Source: Bacteroidota bacterium
GTDB lineage: Bacteria; Bacteroidota; Bacteroidia; Flavobacteriales; Weeksellaceae
Direction: 5' to 3'
Length of the DNA: 64,000 nt
NCBI GenBank assembly: GCA_023460855.1
Contig: JAEWOS010000004.1
Coordinates: 27,464 to 91,463 of the forward strand
Part shown: piece by piece, positions 1 to 9,015 of the stretch
Numbering within the stretch: position 1 is the first letter of the stretch
Layout: every line of letters starts with the position of its first letter
Translations under genes and position numbers: made by a program
Notes under the pieces: generated by a model
Told to the model about the DNA's origin: nothing
Database searches by the model: none
Seen by the model: only the letters and a program-made list of their open reading frames with translations

Positions 1-1
1 T

Positions 2-169
2 CTGAATCTGATGCCGGAGAAAATTGTGTATGTAAGCTGTAACTCAGCGACACAGGCACGCGATATCGCTTTGATGAAAGAGCATTATGTTCTGGAGAAA
101 ATTCTGCCGGTTGATATGTTTCCGCAAACGCACCATGTGGAAAACATCGCGCTGCTAAGAAGAAAATAA
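2..169 (+). CDS. rlmD: 23S rRNA (uracil-C5)-methyltransferase RlmD, C-terminal fragment
   Basis: Only the last 55 codons are present; the gene begins before the window. The readable frame contains VYVSCNSATQARD followed by a tail ending HHVENIALLRRK. The SCNP/SCNS-type loop with its cysteine is the C-terminal catalytic-base region of the RlmD/RumA/TrmA family of SAM-dependent RNA uridine methyltransferases, and the H-VE--ALL tail is typical of them. The enzyme methylates 23S rRNA uridine (U1939 in E. coli numbering). The next gene starts one base after the stop, so the two are probably cotranscribed. Which RumA paralogue this is cannot be decided from the fragment. Confidence 0.85.
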   Translation: MNLMPEKIVYVSCNSATQARDIALMKEHYVLEKILPVDMFPQTHHVENIALLRRK

Positions 170-170
170 A

Positions 171-662
171 ATGAGATTTAATAATAAATACCGGGCTTTT
201 CTTACCGCATTTATGGCGTCGGTTTTCTTGTTCTCTTGTGGAAACGATGACGACATTTGCACGAGCGGTGAAGCAACACCCAGACTAAAAATAAAATTCA
301 AAACCGCAGCAACCGGAAAGCTTCGGACGCTTGATACGCTGCACGTCGCAGTGGATTATGGTTCAGGACCGGTTCAGGTTCTGGCCAATAACTTCAATAC
401 GGATTCTGTAATGATTCCATTACGTGTGGATGAACATCCGTACACCGATATTTTTGTAAAAACCACTTCGCAGGGCAATACTTCAGCAGTACGGATCAGT
501 TATACTACCAAAAATCAGTATGTTTCTCCCGCCTGCGGCGTCAAGAGACTATATGAAAATCTGGATGCTACTGTGTCGGTGCCAAATCCGGTGGTAAGCA
601 CCGAAAAAAAACAAAATGAAATCCTGGATGAAAACAAGACTCATATGTTTCTGCTTTTTTAG
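171..662 (+). CDS. DUF6452-like lipoprotein
   Basis: A 163-residue exported lipoprotein. The N-terminus has a basic start, a hydrophobic stretch and a lipobox ending FLFSC at about residue 23, followed directly by GNDDD; an acidic run just after the acylated cysteine resembles the surface-export signal of Bacteroidetes lipoproteins. The body is predicted mostly beta. I recognise it as the DUF6452 family, which in flavobacteria sits next to rlmD and a DUF6048 gene, as here. Function is unknown; an envelope role is inferred only from the signal. Its last 35 bases or so overlap the next gene in another frame. Confidence 0.75.
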   Translation: MRFNNKYRAFLTAFMASVFLFSCGNDDDICTSGEATPRLKIKFKTAATGKLRTLDTLHVAVDYGSGPVQVLANNFNTDSVMIPLRVDEHPYTDIFVKTTSQGNTSAVRISYTTKNQYVSPACGVKRLYENLDATVSVPNPVVSTEKKQNEILDENKTHMFLLF

Positions 663-1281
663 TCTGCTTCCTCTCTGCGCAGTGGCGCAGGAAAGTGAAG
701 ATTCCGTAAGATGGCGTTACGAACCCAATTTTATGGTGGGGGCAGATATTTTAAATGCAGGAATATCATTTTTCTCCGAACGGAAACTGTACCAGGGATT
801 TATATCTTCAAAAATCAGAAACAAACTTCTGGCAACAGCTGATGCCGGTTTCGAGAGAAATGTTTACCGGAAAAACGGTTATGACGCTGAAGCTAAAGGC
901 CCTTTTGTTAAGCTGGGAGCTGCTTATATGATTGTGGAAGATCCCGACAACGCAGATAACGGCTTTTATATGGGAGGCAAACTGGCAGGCTCGTTCTACA
1001 GACAGCAATACGACGCCGTGCCCGTCCGCGGATATGCAGGAAGTAATTCATCAGTGAGTTTTCCGGCAGGATCAGAATCTTCCTACTGGATTGAGGGTAA
1101 TATTGGCGGAAGAGTAGAGCTTTTCGACTCCAGTTTTTTTATTGACATGAATATTCAGCCGAGATATCTGATCGCTTCGACCAGACAGGAAGAACTGCAG
1201 CCGATGATCGTTCCCGGCTTCGGTAAGAGCTCCACCAAATTCGGTATAGGATTTATGTGGAATATCGCTTACAAATTCTGA
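628..1281 (+). CDS. DUF6048-like outer membrane protein
   Basis: About 217 residues with a clean signal peptide (MKTRLICFCFF...CAVAQ). The mature part alternates short polar and aromatic segments and ends in an aromatic residue (IAYKF), as small outer-membrane beta-barrels do. It matches the DUF6048 family by context and by the opening after the signal (RWRYEPNFMVGADILN). An upstream in-frame ATG at 616 would add MKSW; 628 was chosen because the signal peptide then begins immediately and the overlap with the DUF6452 gene is shorter. It is coupled to that gene by overlap, so the two are probably translated together. Function unknown. Confidence 0.72.
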   Translation: MKTRLICFCFFSLLPLCAVAQESEDSVRWRYEPNFMVGADILNAGISFFSERKLYQGFISSKIRNKLLATADAGFERNVYRKNGYDAEAKGPFVKLGAAYMIVEDPDNADNGFYMGGKLAGSFYRQQYDAVPVRGYAGSNSSVSFPAGSESSYWIEGNIGGRVELFDSSFFIDMNIQPRYLIASTRQEELQPMIVPGFGKSSTKFGIGFMWNIAYKF

Positions 1282-1285
1282 GAAA

Positions 1286-1750
1286 TTACCTTCCTGTGAA
1301 AGCGGGCGCAAGCAGTTTATAAAGTGCGGCAAGTTCTTTTGGCGGCTGTCCGGAATCGAAAGACTGTGAAGTATAAACTTTCCCGTCTTTATGTATTCTG
1401 ATTGTGGCCGCGAGTGCACCATCATAGAACCTTGCGGTGGTTGGCCCTTCATAAGTATCAATTTTCGCAAGATCAATTGCGCCAACAGCCTTTACTACAT
1501 TTTCCCATTCAGCAGCTGAAAAATTTCGCGTGCCTTCTGTTCCGTTAAGGGTAACTGATTTCGATTCCGGTGTGAATACCAATACTCTGTTGGTACCTCT
1601 CGTCAGTTCCTCAAGTTCAACTTTTTGAATAGTTTGTTTCGTCAATTTTGCATTGGTATTTGTTGCGGCAGCTTTTTCTTTATCCTGCGCGGTACACTGC
1701 AAAGAAAAGATTGCGACCGAACAGATTATGGCAATTCTGAAGATTTTCAT
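1286..1750 (-). CDS. hypothetical lipoprotein
   Basis: A 154-residue lipoprotein on the opposite strand, ending 4 bases from the DUF6048 stop. The start was moved to the ATG at 1750, which gives MKIFRIAIICSVAIFSLQC with a lipobox LQC; the open frame extends 24 codons upstream without a signal-like sequence. The mature protein starts TAQDKEKAAATNTNAK, a low-complexity linker, then a compact domain with SVTLNGTEGTRNF and IRIHKDGKVYTSQSFDSG. I do not recognise a characterised family. Similar small secreted proteins are common in this phylum. Confidence 0.7.
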   Translation of the reverse strand: MKIFRIAIICSVAIFSLQCTAQDKEKAAATNTNAKLTKQTIQKVELEELTRGTNRVLVFTPESKSVTLNGTEGTRNFSAAEWENVVKAVGAIDLAKIDTYEGPTTARFYDGALAATIRIHKDGKVYTSQSFDSGQPPKELAALYKLLAPAFTGR

Positions 1751-1850
1751 AGTGAAATATTTACTTGGAAATAGTTGTATAAAAGTATGCCAATTTCCGT
1801 TCCTGAAAAAATATTCCTGCACAAAAATATGATAATCGTCACTAAAACGT

Positions 1851-1858
1851 TATATTTG
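1851..1858 (+). promoter_or_regulatory. putative -7 element (TATATTTG) of the metalloprotease gene
   Basis: TATATTTG matches the Bacteroidetes -7 consensus TAnnTTTG and lies 22 bases before the ATG at 1881. I see no TTG at the usual 19-21 bp upstream, so the call rests on the -7 match and position alone. Confidence 0.5.
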
Positions 1859-1880
1859 CTATCTAATAATATACGTACTT

Positions 1881-3887
1881 ATGAAAAATATTTCCCTTAA
1901 TAAACTGACACTTTTCCTGTTGGTTTTTTGCGGTACATTTCTCTATAAAGCTCAGGTAGAGCAAATGCCGTTGCTGGAACCAATGCCGGGAGAAGCAGTA
2001 GTCTTTGGTAAAACCTACACCAAGGAAGAATTGAAAGAAACAATGGGTGTGATTCGCTGTGCGAGCACTGAATACGAGCAGATGCTGCAACGGCAGGACC
2101 CTAACAGAATGACCGATGCTGAGTTCGAAGCATGGCTTGCACCGCTAATGGCAAACGCTGAAAAGTCGCAAAGTGGTGGTATAATTACTATTCCTGTAGT
2201 GGTTCACGTAATTCACAGCGGACAGCCGGTTGGTACAGCTCCTAATATTTCGGATGCACAGGTACAATCGCAGATTACGGTTATGTCTCAGGATTTCAGA
2301 AAAATGGCGGGAACTCCGGGATTCAATACCAATCCGGTGGGTGCAGATACAATGATTCAGTTTGCTCTTGCGAAAGTGGATCCTAACGGAAACCCTACAA
2401 ACGGTATTAACCGTGTAAACCTTTGCCAGGATATGTGGACACAAAACCAAATCAATGCTGTTGTAAAACCACAAACGATCTGGGACCCAAACCAGTACAT
2501 GAATATGTGGAGCTTGCGCTTCTTCAGAACCGACCTTTTAGGTTATGCACAGTTTCCGGAAGGTTCAGGACTGGCAGGTTTGCCAACATCTCAGAATGCT
2601 CAGTCAGACGGTGTAGTTGCCGGATTTAACTTTTTCGGATCCAGTGATCTTGGAACAGGTTTCATACTTTCCGCTCCTTATAATAAAGGACGTACGATGA
2701 CGCACGAAGTTGGGCATTACCTTGGTTTAAGACATATCTGGGGCGATTCAACCTGTGGAACTGATTTTGTAAATGACACGCCGGTACACCAGACATCTAA
2801 CGGTGGCTGTCCTTCGCATCCAAAGCCAAATTCCTGTGGTACTGCAGACGAAATGTTTGAAAACTACATGGATTACACACAGGATAACTGTATGAACATC
2901 TACACACAGGGTCAGGCACAAAGAATGACGACTGTAATGAATAATTCGCCAAGAAGAGCAACGCTTAAAACATCCACCAAAGACATTGCCATTCCTTTAT
3001 TTGCCAATGATGCAGAATTGAAAGTGCGTGCGGGTTGTAACAGTTGTGTCGATGGAGTTGAAATGACTATTTACAACCGTGGTACTTCAGCTTTAACGAG
3101 TGCAACAATTACTTACTCTGTTGCAGGAGGAGCTGCACAGACTTATAACTGGACAGGTAACCTTGCTCCTAATCAGGAAAATACGTTTGTAGCGCCTGTA
3201 CCTACAGGAACCGGTGCAGGAGCTGTTACTGCAAACATCGTCAATGTTAATGCTACTGCAGATCAGCGTGCAACAAATAATACAGCGAACGGTAACTATT
3301 TCGCTGTTCCGCTTGCACCAAACTATAATTTCACCCAGGTGAAGTTTACCCTGCAGAGAGATGGTATGGGTTCTGAAATCAGATGGACTCTGCGTAATGG
3401 TGTTAATCAGATCGTTCAGGCAGGCGGACCATATCCGGATGGAGCTGCAGGTCCTCTTAATTTAACATGGAACCTTGCACAAAACCAGTGCTATACATTC
3501 ACCATATATGACAGTGCTGAAAACGGTATGAACGGCGGAAGTTACTCTTTAACTGATACCACCGGACAGATTATCATTAGAAACAGCACCGGAAATTACA
3601 CAGACCATGAAGCTACATCTTTCAGACTGATGGCACAAATGGCAACAAATGAGGTGAACGGACAGGACGTATTCTCTGTATTCCCGAATCCTGCGGGTGA
3701 TATTCTGAATGTAACAAACGTTAAGGACAGAAGTGAGTACACCATTCACAACACTGCCGGACAAATTGTTCTGAAAGGAGCCATTAAAGATCAGAAACTT
3801 AATGTTTCATCCCTGAAAACAGGAAATTATGTAATTACTGTTAAACAGGATGAGCAGAGCCAGTCTGTGAAGTTTATCAAGAAATAG
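1881..3887 (+). CDS. secreted M43-like zinc metalloprotease with T9SS sorting domain
   Basis: 668 residues. There is a signal peptide (about 1-24, ending FLYKAQ), a propeptide-like stretch, and a catalytic domain with HEVGHYLGLRHIWGD beginning at H275. This is the extended zinc motif HExxHxxGxxH of metzincins, and a Met-turn follows at ENYMDY. That pairing fits family M43 (pappalysin/cytophagalysin), including the paired cysteines around GDSTCGTDFVND. After it come a CARDB-like beta domain (about 380-475) and a further beta domain. The last 70 residues form a type A T9SS sorting domain (VFPNPAGDILNV ... VKFIKK). It should be secreted across the outer membrane and cleaved or anchored at the surface. 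Substrate is unknown. Confidence 0.88.
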   Translation: MKNISLNKLTLFLLVFCGTFLYKAQVEQMPLLEPMPGEAVVFGKTYTKEELKETMGVIRCASTEYEQMLQRQDPNRMTDAEFEAWLAPLMANAEKSQSGGIITIPVVVHVIHSGQPVGTAPNISDAQVQSQITVMSQDFRKMAGTPGFNTNPVGADTMIQFALAKVDPNGNPTNGINRVNLCQDMWTQNQINAVVKPQTIWDPNQYMNMWSLRFFRTDLLGYAQFPEGSGLAGLPTSQNAQSDGVVAGFNFFGSSDLGTGFILSAPYNKGRTMTHEVGHYLGLRHIWGDSTCGTDFVNDTPVHQTSNGGCPSHPKPNSCGTADEMFENYMDYTQDNCMNIYTQGQAQRMTTVMNNSPRRATLKTSTKDIAIPLFANDAELKVRAGCNSCVDGVEMTIYNRGTSALTSATITYSVAGGAAQTYNWTGNLAPNQENTFVAPVPTGTGAGAVTANIVNVNATADQRATNNTANGNYFAVPLAPNYNFTQVKFTLQRDGMGSEIRWTLRNGVNQIVQAGGPYPDGAAGPLNLTWNLAQNQCYTFTIYDSAENGMNGGSYSLTDTTGQIIIRNSTGNYTDHEATSFRLMAQMATNEVNGQDVFSVFPNPAGDILNVTNVKDRSEYTIHNTAGQIVLKGAIKDQKLNVSSLKTGNYVITVKQDEQSQSVKFIKK

Positions 3888-3907
3888 CAATTAGTTAAAT
3901 ATCTAAT

Positions 3908-3940
3908 GAAAATCCTCAGCAATTTTGCCGGGGATTTTTC
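3908..3940 (+). terminator. intrinsic terminator after the metalloprotease gene
   Basis: GAAAATCC and GGATTTTTC form an inverted repeat 20 bases after the stop, with the T-run built into the 3' arm. The loop is about 16 bases. Confidence 0.55.
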
Positions 3941-3990
3941 ATTTACAGATATTTCTGTAAGAATATTTGAAAAATTAAGAAAATAGTGAC

Positions 3991-4020
3991 TTGATTAGTA
4001 ATAAAAAATATTTAAATTTG
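3991..4020 (+). promoter_or_regulatory. Bacteroidetes-type promoter TTG-N19-TAAATTTG
   Basis: TTG at 3991-3993 and TAAATTTG at 4013-4020 are separated by exactly 19 bases, matching the -33/-7 architecture used by the primary sigma factor of Bacteroidetes. Transcription would start near 4026, leaving a leader of about 64 bases before the adhesin ATG at 4090. Confidence 0.7.
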
Positions 4021-4089
4021 TGTTTTAGATAGATTTTGCAAGTGAAGCAATTCTCTTTGATATTTAGTAATTAATCAACTTTTTATAGC

Positions 4090-7000
4090 ATGAAGAAATT
4101 TTATTCTCTTATAGTGATGTTGATGCTCGCCTTTACCCAGGTCAATGCGCAGTACTGTATACCGACTTTTCCAAGCGGTTGTACATCTGGGGACAGAATT
4201 GATGACTTTACCATCCCATCGGCAGCATTTTCACATCTAAACTCGGGTTGTTCTGCTGGAGCGTACGGCGATTTCACATCGATGATCATCAATCTTACGC
4301 CAACAGTTCCTTATCCGTTTACTATCACCCATAGTTTTACCAATCAGGACACAAAAATCTGGGTTGATTTTGATAATAACGGAGTTTTTACGGATGCAGC
4401 GCCTGAACTTATTTGGTCAGGATCTAGTACTGGCTCCGGTTCCGCAACAATAACAAATGGCACATTTACCATTCCAGCCGGAACTCCCAACGGTTCTTAT
4501 CGCATGCGGGTGGCAGACAGATATGCGTCTATGCCTATTCCATGTAATAGTACGGGATGGGGTGAAGTGCATGATTACACTGTAATCATAGGGCCACCTC
4601 CCACTTGTCCACAACCAACAAACACAAGTTCAGCAAATATTACCGCGAACAGTGCTCAGTTAAGCTGGACGCCTCCGACACCGGCTCCTGCAGGTGGTTA
4701 CCAGATTTATTACAGCACAGTTGCAACCGCACCAACTGCTGCAACGCTGCCAAATGCAACAGCACCTGCATCCCCTGCTACTATAGCCGGGCTAAATCCG
4801 AATACCATGTATTACTGGTGGGTACGTGCTGACTGTACTTCAGGTGATGTAAGTTTCTGGACTGCAGGAGGCAGCTTTACCACCACGCAGATTGCGGGAA
4901 CCCTGCCTTATTCACAGGATTTCTCAGGAGCAAATGATTTTGGATTTGCAAATGGTAATGAAACGAATAAATGGACAGTTGGAACTGCCACCGGAAACCC
5001 GGGTCAGTCCATGTACATATCAGACGATAATGGTGCAACCAATAACTATACTATTAATTCTGAAAGTACCGTTCATGCCTATCGAGATCTACTCGTCCCT
5101 GCCGGAACTACTCTTGCAACACTGCAGTTTGACTGGAAAGGAATTGGTGGAACAAGTGTACTGGATTATATGCGGGTTTATGTTGCTCCGGCATCATTTA
5201 TGCCGATTCCGGGAACATTGATTACCGCAAGTGCGACAGTCCAGAAAATCGGCCCGGATTATTATAATCAGGCAACCTGGAAAACAGAACTGTTTACCAA
5301 TGTTAACCTTGCTCCTTATGCAGGACAGACGGTAAGACTAATATTCCAGTGGAGAAATAATACTTCAGGTGGAACACAGCCTCCGTCAGCGGTTGATAAT
5401 ATTAACTTAAGCGTTCCTACGTGTCAGGTTCCTTTGAATCCTACAGTAACAGGTCTTGGAACCACCACTGCTACTTTAAACTGGACAGCGGCAACGCCGG
5501 CACCTCAGAACGGATACGAATATTACTATTCCACAAACCCAACAGCTCCTACAGCGGCGACAGTTCCTTCAGGAACATCACCGGCATCACCAGTAGTTCT
5601 GACAGGACTTCCGGCAAGTACTACTTACCACTGGTGGGTAAGATCACGTTGTTTAGGTGCTGACCGAAGCTACTGGATTCAGGGACCATCTTTCACAACT
5701 GCTCAGATTCCTGCAACATTCCCGTACATCACAGGATTTGACACAGATAACGGGGGATTCACTCCGGTAAATGCCACTACAAACCAGTGGTTCTGGGGAA
5801 TGGCAACAGGAAATCCACCGGGATCGATGTATATCTCGGACGACAATGGTATAAGCAACTCGTATGTAGTAAACAGCGGCACGCATGTGTCCAGTATCTA
5901 CCGTGATATTTTGGTACCTGCAGGAACAACGTTTGCAGCGCTGAACTTCCAGTGGAAGGCGGTAGGTGAAAACTGTTGCGACTATCTGAGAGTATGGCTG
6001 GTACCGGTTTCCTATACACCGACAGCAGGAACTTTAATCACCGCAGGTGCGGGTCGGGTTCAGCTTGGCGGAAATATGAACAACCAGTCAACCTGGAAAA
6101 CGGAACTGTATAATAACATCAATATGTCTGCCTATGCAGGAAATACTGTGCGACTTGTTTTCCAGTGGAGAAATGACGGAAGCGTAGGAACACAGCCACC
6201 TGCAGCAGTTGATAACATTAATTTTGTTATCCCAACCTGTCAGGTACCTGTAAACCCTACAGTAACAGGAGTTGGAACAACTACAGCAACCCTTAACTGG
6301 AATCCGGCTGCACCAGTTCCACAAAACGGATATGAATATTACCTTTCTACGAATCCGCTGCCGCCAACTGGGGCAACAATTCCAACTGGTACAGTTCTGG
6401 CACCGCCTGTAGTGCTGAACACTTTAAATGACAGTACCACATATTACTGGTGGGTAAGATCCAAATGTCTGGGATCAGACCGCAGTTTCTGGGTTGAAGG
6501 ACCATCATTCACCACACTGCAGATTCCTGCAAATTTCCCTTATACTACGGGATTTGATACAGACAATGGAGGATTCACACCGGTAAATGCTGCGACGAAC
6601 AAGTGGCATTGGGGAATGGCAACCGGAAATCCACCGGGATCTATGTATATCTCCGATGATAACGGTGTATCCAACACGTATACAATTAACACAACGAATG
6701 TTTCCAGCATTTACCGTGATATTCTTGTACCTGCAGGAACAACTGCCGGCGTACTGAAATACCAGTGGAAAAATGACGGAGAAAACTGCTGTGATTATAT
6801 GAGAGTTTGGCTGGTACCGTCCACTTATACACCGGTAGCAGGAACGCTGATTACTGCAGGTGCCAACCGTGTACAGTACGGCGGAAACCACAATGACCAG
6901 ACAACCTGGAAACAGGAAACACACAATGTGAACCTTACAGCTTATGCAGGAAGTACGGTACGTCTTGTATTCCAGTGGAGAAATGACAGCAGTGTCGGCA

Positions 7001-8592
7001 CGCAGCCACCTGCAGCACTGGATAATATCGTCTTCGCAAGATGTGAATCTACTCCGCCGGCGCTTACATTTAATCCGATAACCCACAATTCTGCTACGAT
7101 AACATGGCAGCAGGATTTAGGAGGTGCAAGCTATGTGCTGCAATGGAGAGAAGTAGGAAGCACAACCTGGAACGGACCGTTTAACATCAACGCTCTAGCA
7201 TTCCCGGCAACTACCCACACATTCCCACTGACAGGACTTGATCCTGCTACGCAGTACGAAGTACAGGTAGCAGCTGTTTGTAACGGAGTTCAGGGTGCTT
7301 TCGGACAGGAAGTATTTACAACGAAATGTGACCCGGTTGCGCCAAGTAACGTAACATTCACCAATATCACTTCAACTTCTGCAGTTGTAACATGGGATCC
7401 TACAGCGGGTGCTGTAAATTATGTGCTTGAGTATAAAAAAGCCAGTGATGCATGGGGATCAATACCTCCTATTGCAGTGAATGGTGCTACAACTTATACT
7501 CTTACAGGTTTACTGCCTTATACGCAGTATGAAGTGCGCATCGCATCCAACTGTTCAGGTGATATCAACGCTTTCAGTCCTCCAAAAGTACTGTTGACAA
7601 GACCAACCTGTGAAATGGCACCGGTAGGACTCACCGTGAACAATATTACGATGACACAGGCTCTTGTTGAATGGGATATTTTCCCTGGGGCAACCTATGT
7701 GTTGAGATACCGCAAAGTTGGCGCAGCATCCTGGACTACATTAAGTCTTCCGACGAATTCTTACCTGATAACAGGTCTTACAGAGGAAACAATGTACGAA
7801 GTACAGGTAGCCAATGTATGTAACGGAGGACAACAGGCATTTACAGCGTCTTATGTGTTTACTACACCAACAGTTCAATACTGTGGAATGTCTGCGAACA
7901 GTGCATCTGTCGAATATATCTCGAATGTAACGGTAACTCCTAACGGAATGCCGCAGATGGTAAACAATTCAACTGCTTCTGCTTATTCTGAATACATTAC
8001 CGATCCAACTAAAGAGATCGTACTGGTGCAAGGTTCTACCAATAACCAGATTTCCGTATCTAAAGCATGGACGGGCGGTACAACTTATGACGAAACAGTA
8101 AGTGTTTGGATTGACTTCAACAGAAACGGAATTTTCGAGACCAATGAAAAGATTCTGAACAGCGGTGCGAATAAAGTAACGCCGGTTACCGCAACCTTCT
8201 CTGTACCGAATGATGCGTATGTAAGCCTGTACAATAACAGATTTATGGTAATGCGTGTTGTTATTGCAAGAGACAACTTCCCAATGCTTTGCAGCAATTT
8301 CGATAATGGTGAGGTGGAAGATTACAAAGTGAGAATCGTTAAAGGACTTCCGGGTAATATCATAACCGACGAAGGCCCGCAGATTTATCCGAATCCTGTA
8401 AAAGACGAACTGAATGTTACCAAAGTTAACGACGGTAGTTCGTACAAAATTTACAGCGCCATCGGTAAACTGGTACAGCGTGGAAACCTGCTTTACAACA
8501 AAGTGAATGTTTCCCAGCTGATCAACGGAGTCTATATTATAGAAGTTGATAACAACGGCGAACTGGTTCAGAAGAAATTCATCAAAGAATAA
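4090..8592 (+). CDS. large modular T9SS-secreted adhesin-like protein
   Basis: 1500 residues with a signal peptide (about 1-20, ending QVNAQ). Order of parts: an N-terminal GEVEDY-type domain ending near GEVHDYTV (about 22-168); three tandem modules of about 272 residues (from 172, 444 and 716), each a fibronectin III domain followed by a MAM/cleaved-adhesin-like jelly roll with the signature SMYISDDNG; three FN3 domains (from about 984, 1079 and 1173); a second GEVEDY domain ending near GEVEDYKV (about 1264-1420); and a type A T9SS sorting domain (IYPNPVKDELNV ... KKFIKE). FN3 and jelly-roll arrays of this sort serve as adhesins or carbohydrate-binding scaffolds. I see no catalytic motif. 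It has its own promoter and terminator, so it is monocistronic. Confidence 0.85.
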   Translation: MKKFYSLIVMLMLAFTQVNAQYCIPTFPSGCTSGDRIDDFTIPSAAFSHLNSGCSAGAYGDFTSMIINLTPTVPYPFTITHSFTNQDTKIWVDFDNNGVFTDAAPELIWSGSSTGSGSATITNGTFTIPAGTPNGSYRMRVADRYASMPIPCNSTGWGEVHDYTVIIGPPPTCPQPTNTSSANITANSAQLSWTPPTPAPAGGYQIYYSTVATAPTAATLPNATAPASPATIAGLNPNTMYYWWVRADCTSGDVSFWTAGGSFTTTQIAGTLPYSQDFSGANDFGFANGNETNKWTVGTATGNPGQSMYISDDNGATNNYTINSESTVHAYRDLLVPAGTTLATLQFDWKGIGGTSVLDYMRVYVAPASFMPIPGTLITASATVQKIGPDYYNQATWKTELFTNVNLAPYAGQTVRLIFQWRNNTSGGTQPPSAVDNINLSVPTCQVPLNPTVTGLGTTTATLNWTAATPAPQNGYEYYYSTNPTAPTAATVPSGTSPASPVVLTGLPASTTYHWWVRSRCLGADRSYWIQGPSFTTAQIPATFPYITGFDTDNGGFTPVNATTNQWFWGMATGNPPGSMYISDDNGISNSYVVNSGTHVSSIYRDILVPAGTTFAALNFQWKAVGENCCDYLRVWLVPVSYTPTAGTLITAGAGRVQLGGNMNNQSTWKTELYNNINMSAYAGNTVRLVFQWRNDGSVGTQPPAAVDNINFVIPTCQVPVNPTVTGVGTTTATLNWNPAAPVPQNGYEYYLSTNPLPPTGATIPTGTVLAPPVVLNTLNDSTTYYWWVRSKCLGSDRSFWVEGPSFTTLQIPANFPYTTGFDTDNGGFTPVNAATNKWHWGMATGNPPGSMYISDDNGVSNTYTINTTNVSSIYRDILVPAGTTAGVLKYQWKNDGENCCDYMRVWLVPSTYTPVAGTLITAGANRVQYGGNHNDQTTWKQETHNVNLTAYAGSTVRLVFQWRNDSSVGTQPPAALDNIVFARCESTPPALTFNPITHNSATITWQQDLGGASYVLQWREVGSTTWNGPFNINALAFPATTHTFPLTGLDPATQYEVQVAAVCNGVQGAFGQEVFTTKCDPVAPSNVTFTNITSTSAVVTWDPTAGAVNYVLEYKKASDAWGSIPPIAVNGATTYTLTGLLPYTQYEVRIASNCSGDINAFSPPKVLLTRPTCEMAPVGLTVNNITMTQALVEWDIFPGATYVLRYRKVGAASWTTLSLPTNSYLITGLTEETMYEVQVANVCNGGQQAFTASYVFTTPTVQYCGMSANSASVEYISNVTVTPNGMPQMVNNSTASAYSEYITDPTKEIVLVQGSTNNQISVSKAWTGGTTYDETVSVWIDFNRNGIFETNEKILNSGANKVTPVTATFSVPNDAYVSLYNNRFMVMRVVIARDNFPMLCSNFDNGEVEDYKVRIVKGLPGNIITDEGPQIYPNPVKDELNVTKVNDGSSYKIYSAIGKLVQRGNLLYNKVNVSQLINGVYIIEVDNNGELVQKKFIKE
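4603..7038 (+). repeat. three tandem 816-bp coding modules (272 aa each)
   Basis: Module starts at 4603, 5419 and 6235 are spaced by exactly 816 bases, judged from the aligned motifs TCPQPTN/TCQVPLNP/TCQVPVNP and the shared SMYISDDNG, VRLxFQWRN and AxDNI segments. Modules 2 and 3 are the most alike; module 1 has diverged. Synonymous positions differ, so the duplication is not recent. Confidence 0.85.
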
Positions 8593-8610
8593 GTTCGATA
8601 CATTAATGAC

Positions 8611-8646
8611 AAAGCCGCTGCAAATATTTTGCAGCGGCTTTTTTTA
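8611..8646 (+). terminator. strong intrinsic terminator after the adhesin gene
   Basis: AAAGCCGCTGCAAA and TTTGCAGCGGCTTT pair into a long, nearly perfect stem with a very short loop, followed by a run of T, 18 bases after the adhesin stop. Confidence 0.9.
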
Positions 8647-8698
8647 TTAGATGACAGTGGAGCACAAAGCACGGATAATTTCAGGTTCTATATTATCA

Positions 8699-8827
8699 AT
8701 GGCAAAATTAAATATAGAACAGGGCAACAGATGTAAAGAGATCAACCGTAAGAAAGCGCGCTACTTAAAATCGGTATTCCTGATTCAAGAAAATCTGAGG
8801 GAATCACGTATCACCAGTAATTACTAA
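8699..8827 (+). CDS. possible small ORF (42 aa), doubtful
   Basis: The only open frame of note in the 8593-9015 gap. ATG at 8699 opens a basic 42-residue frame beginning MAKLNIEQGNRCKEIN and containing NRKKARYLKSVFLIQ. No promoter element or family match is seen. It could be a relic of a longer gene, a genuine small protein, or chance. The rest of the gap holds only the two terminators listed on either side; no tRNA-like fold is visible. Confidence 0.2.
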   Translation: MAKLNIEQGNRCKEINRKKARYLKSVFLIQENLRESRITSNY

Positions 8828-8957
8828 AAGAATCAACATGCAAGTTTCTCCCACGGGCAATTTCCAATTTATAAAAGCAACTTACTGCGAGAAACACAAT
8901 AGCCGCATATGATTGGTAATGCCGGTCCAGAATTCGAAAAGCAGCGGAACAGGACAG

Positions 8958-8986
8958 AAAAAAACCGCCTCACTGCTGAGACGGTT
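8958..8986 (-). terminator. intrinsic terminator of the carbonic anhydrase operon
   Basis: Read on the minus strand, AACCGTCTC and GAGGCGGTT flank a short loop and are followed by seven T. It lies 30 bases beyond the carbonic anhydrase stop. Confidence 0.75.
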
Positions 8987-9015
8987 CCTACTACTATTAA
9001 AAAAAAAACCTGATT

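Noticed and set aside
6505..7086. 193-residue antisense frame in the adhesin, Cys- and Arg-rich
   Set aside because: It recurs in each repeat module, as expected of a shadow of tandem coding repeats.
8647..8957. Gap examined for tRNA or structured RNA
   Set aside because: No cloverleaf arms, CCA end or T-loop sequence are seen.
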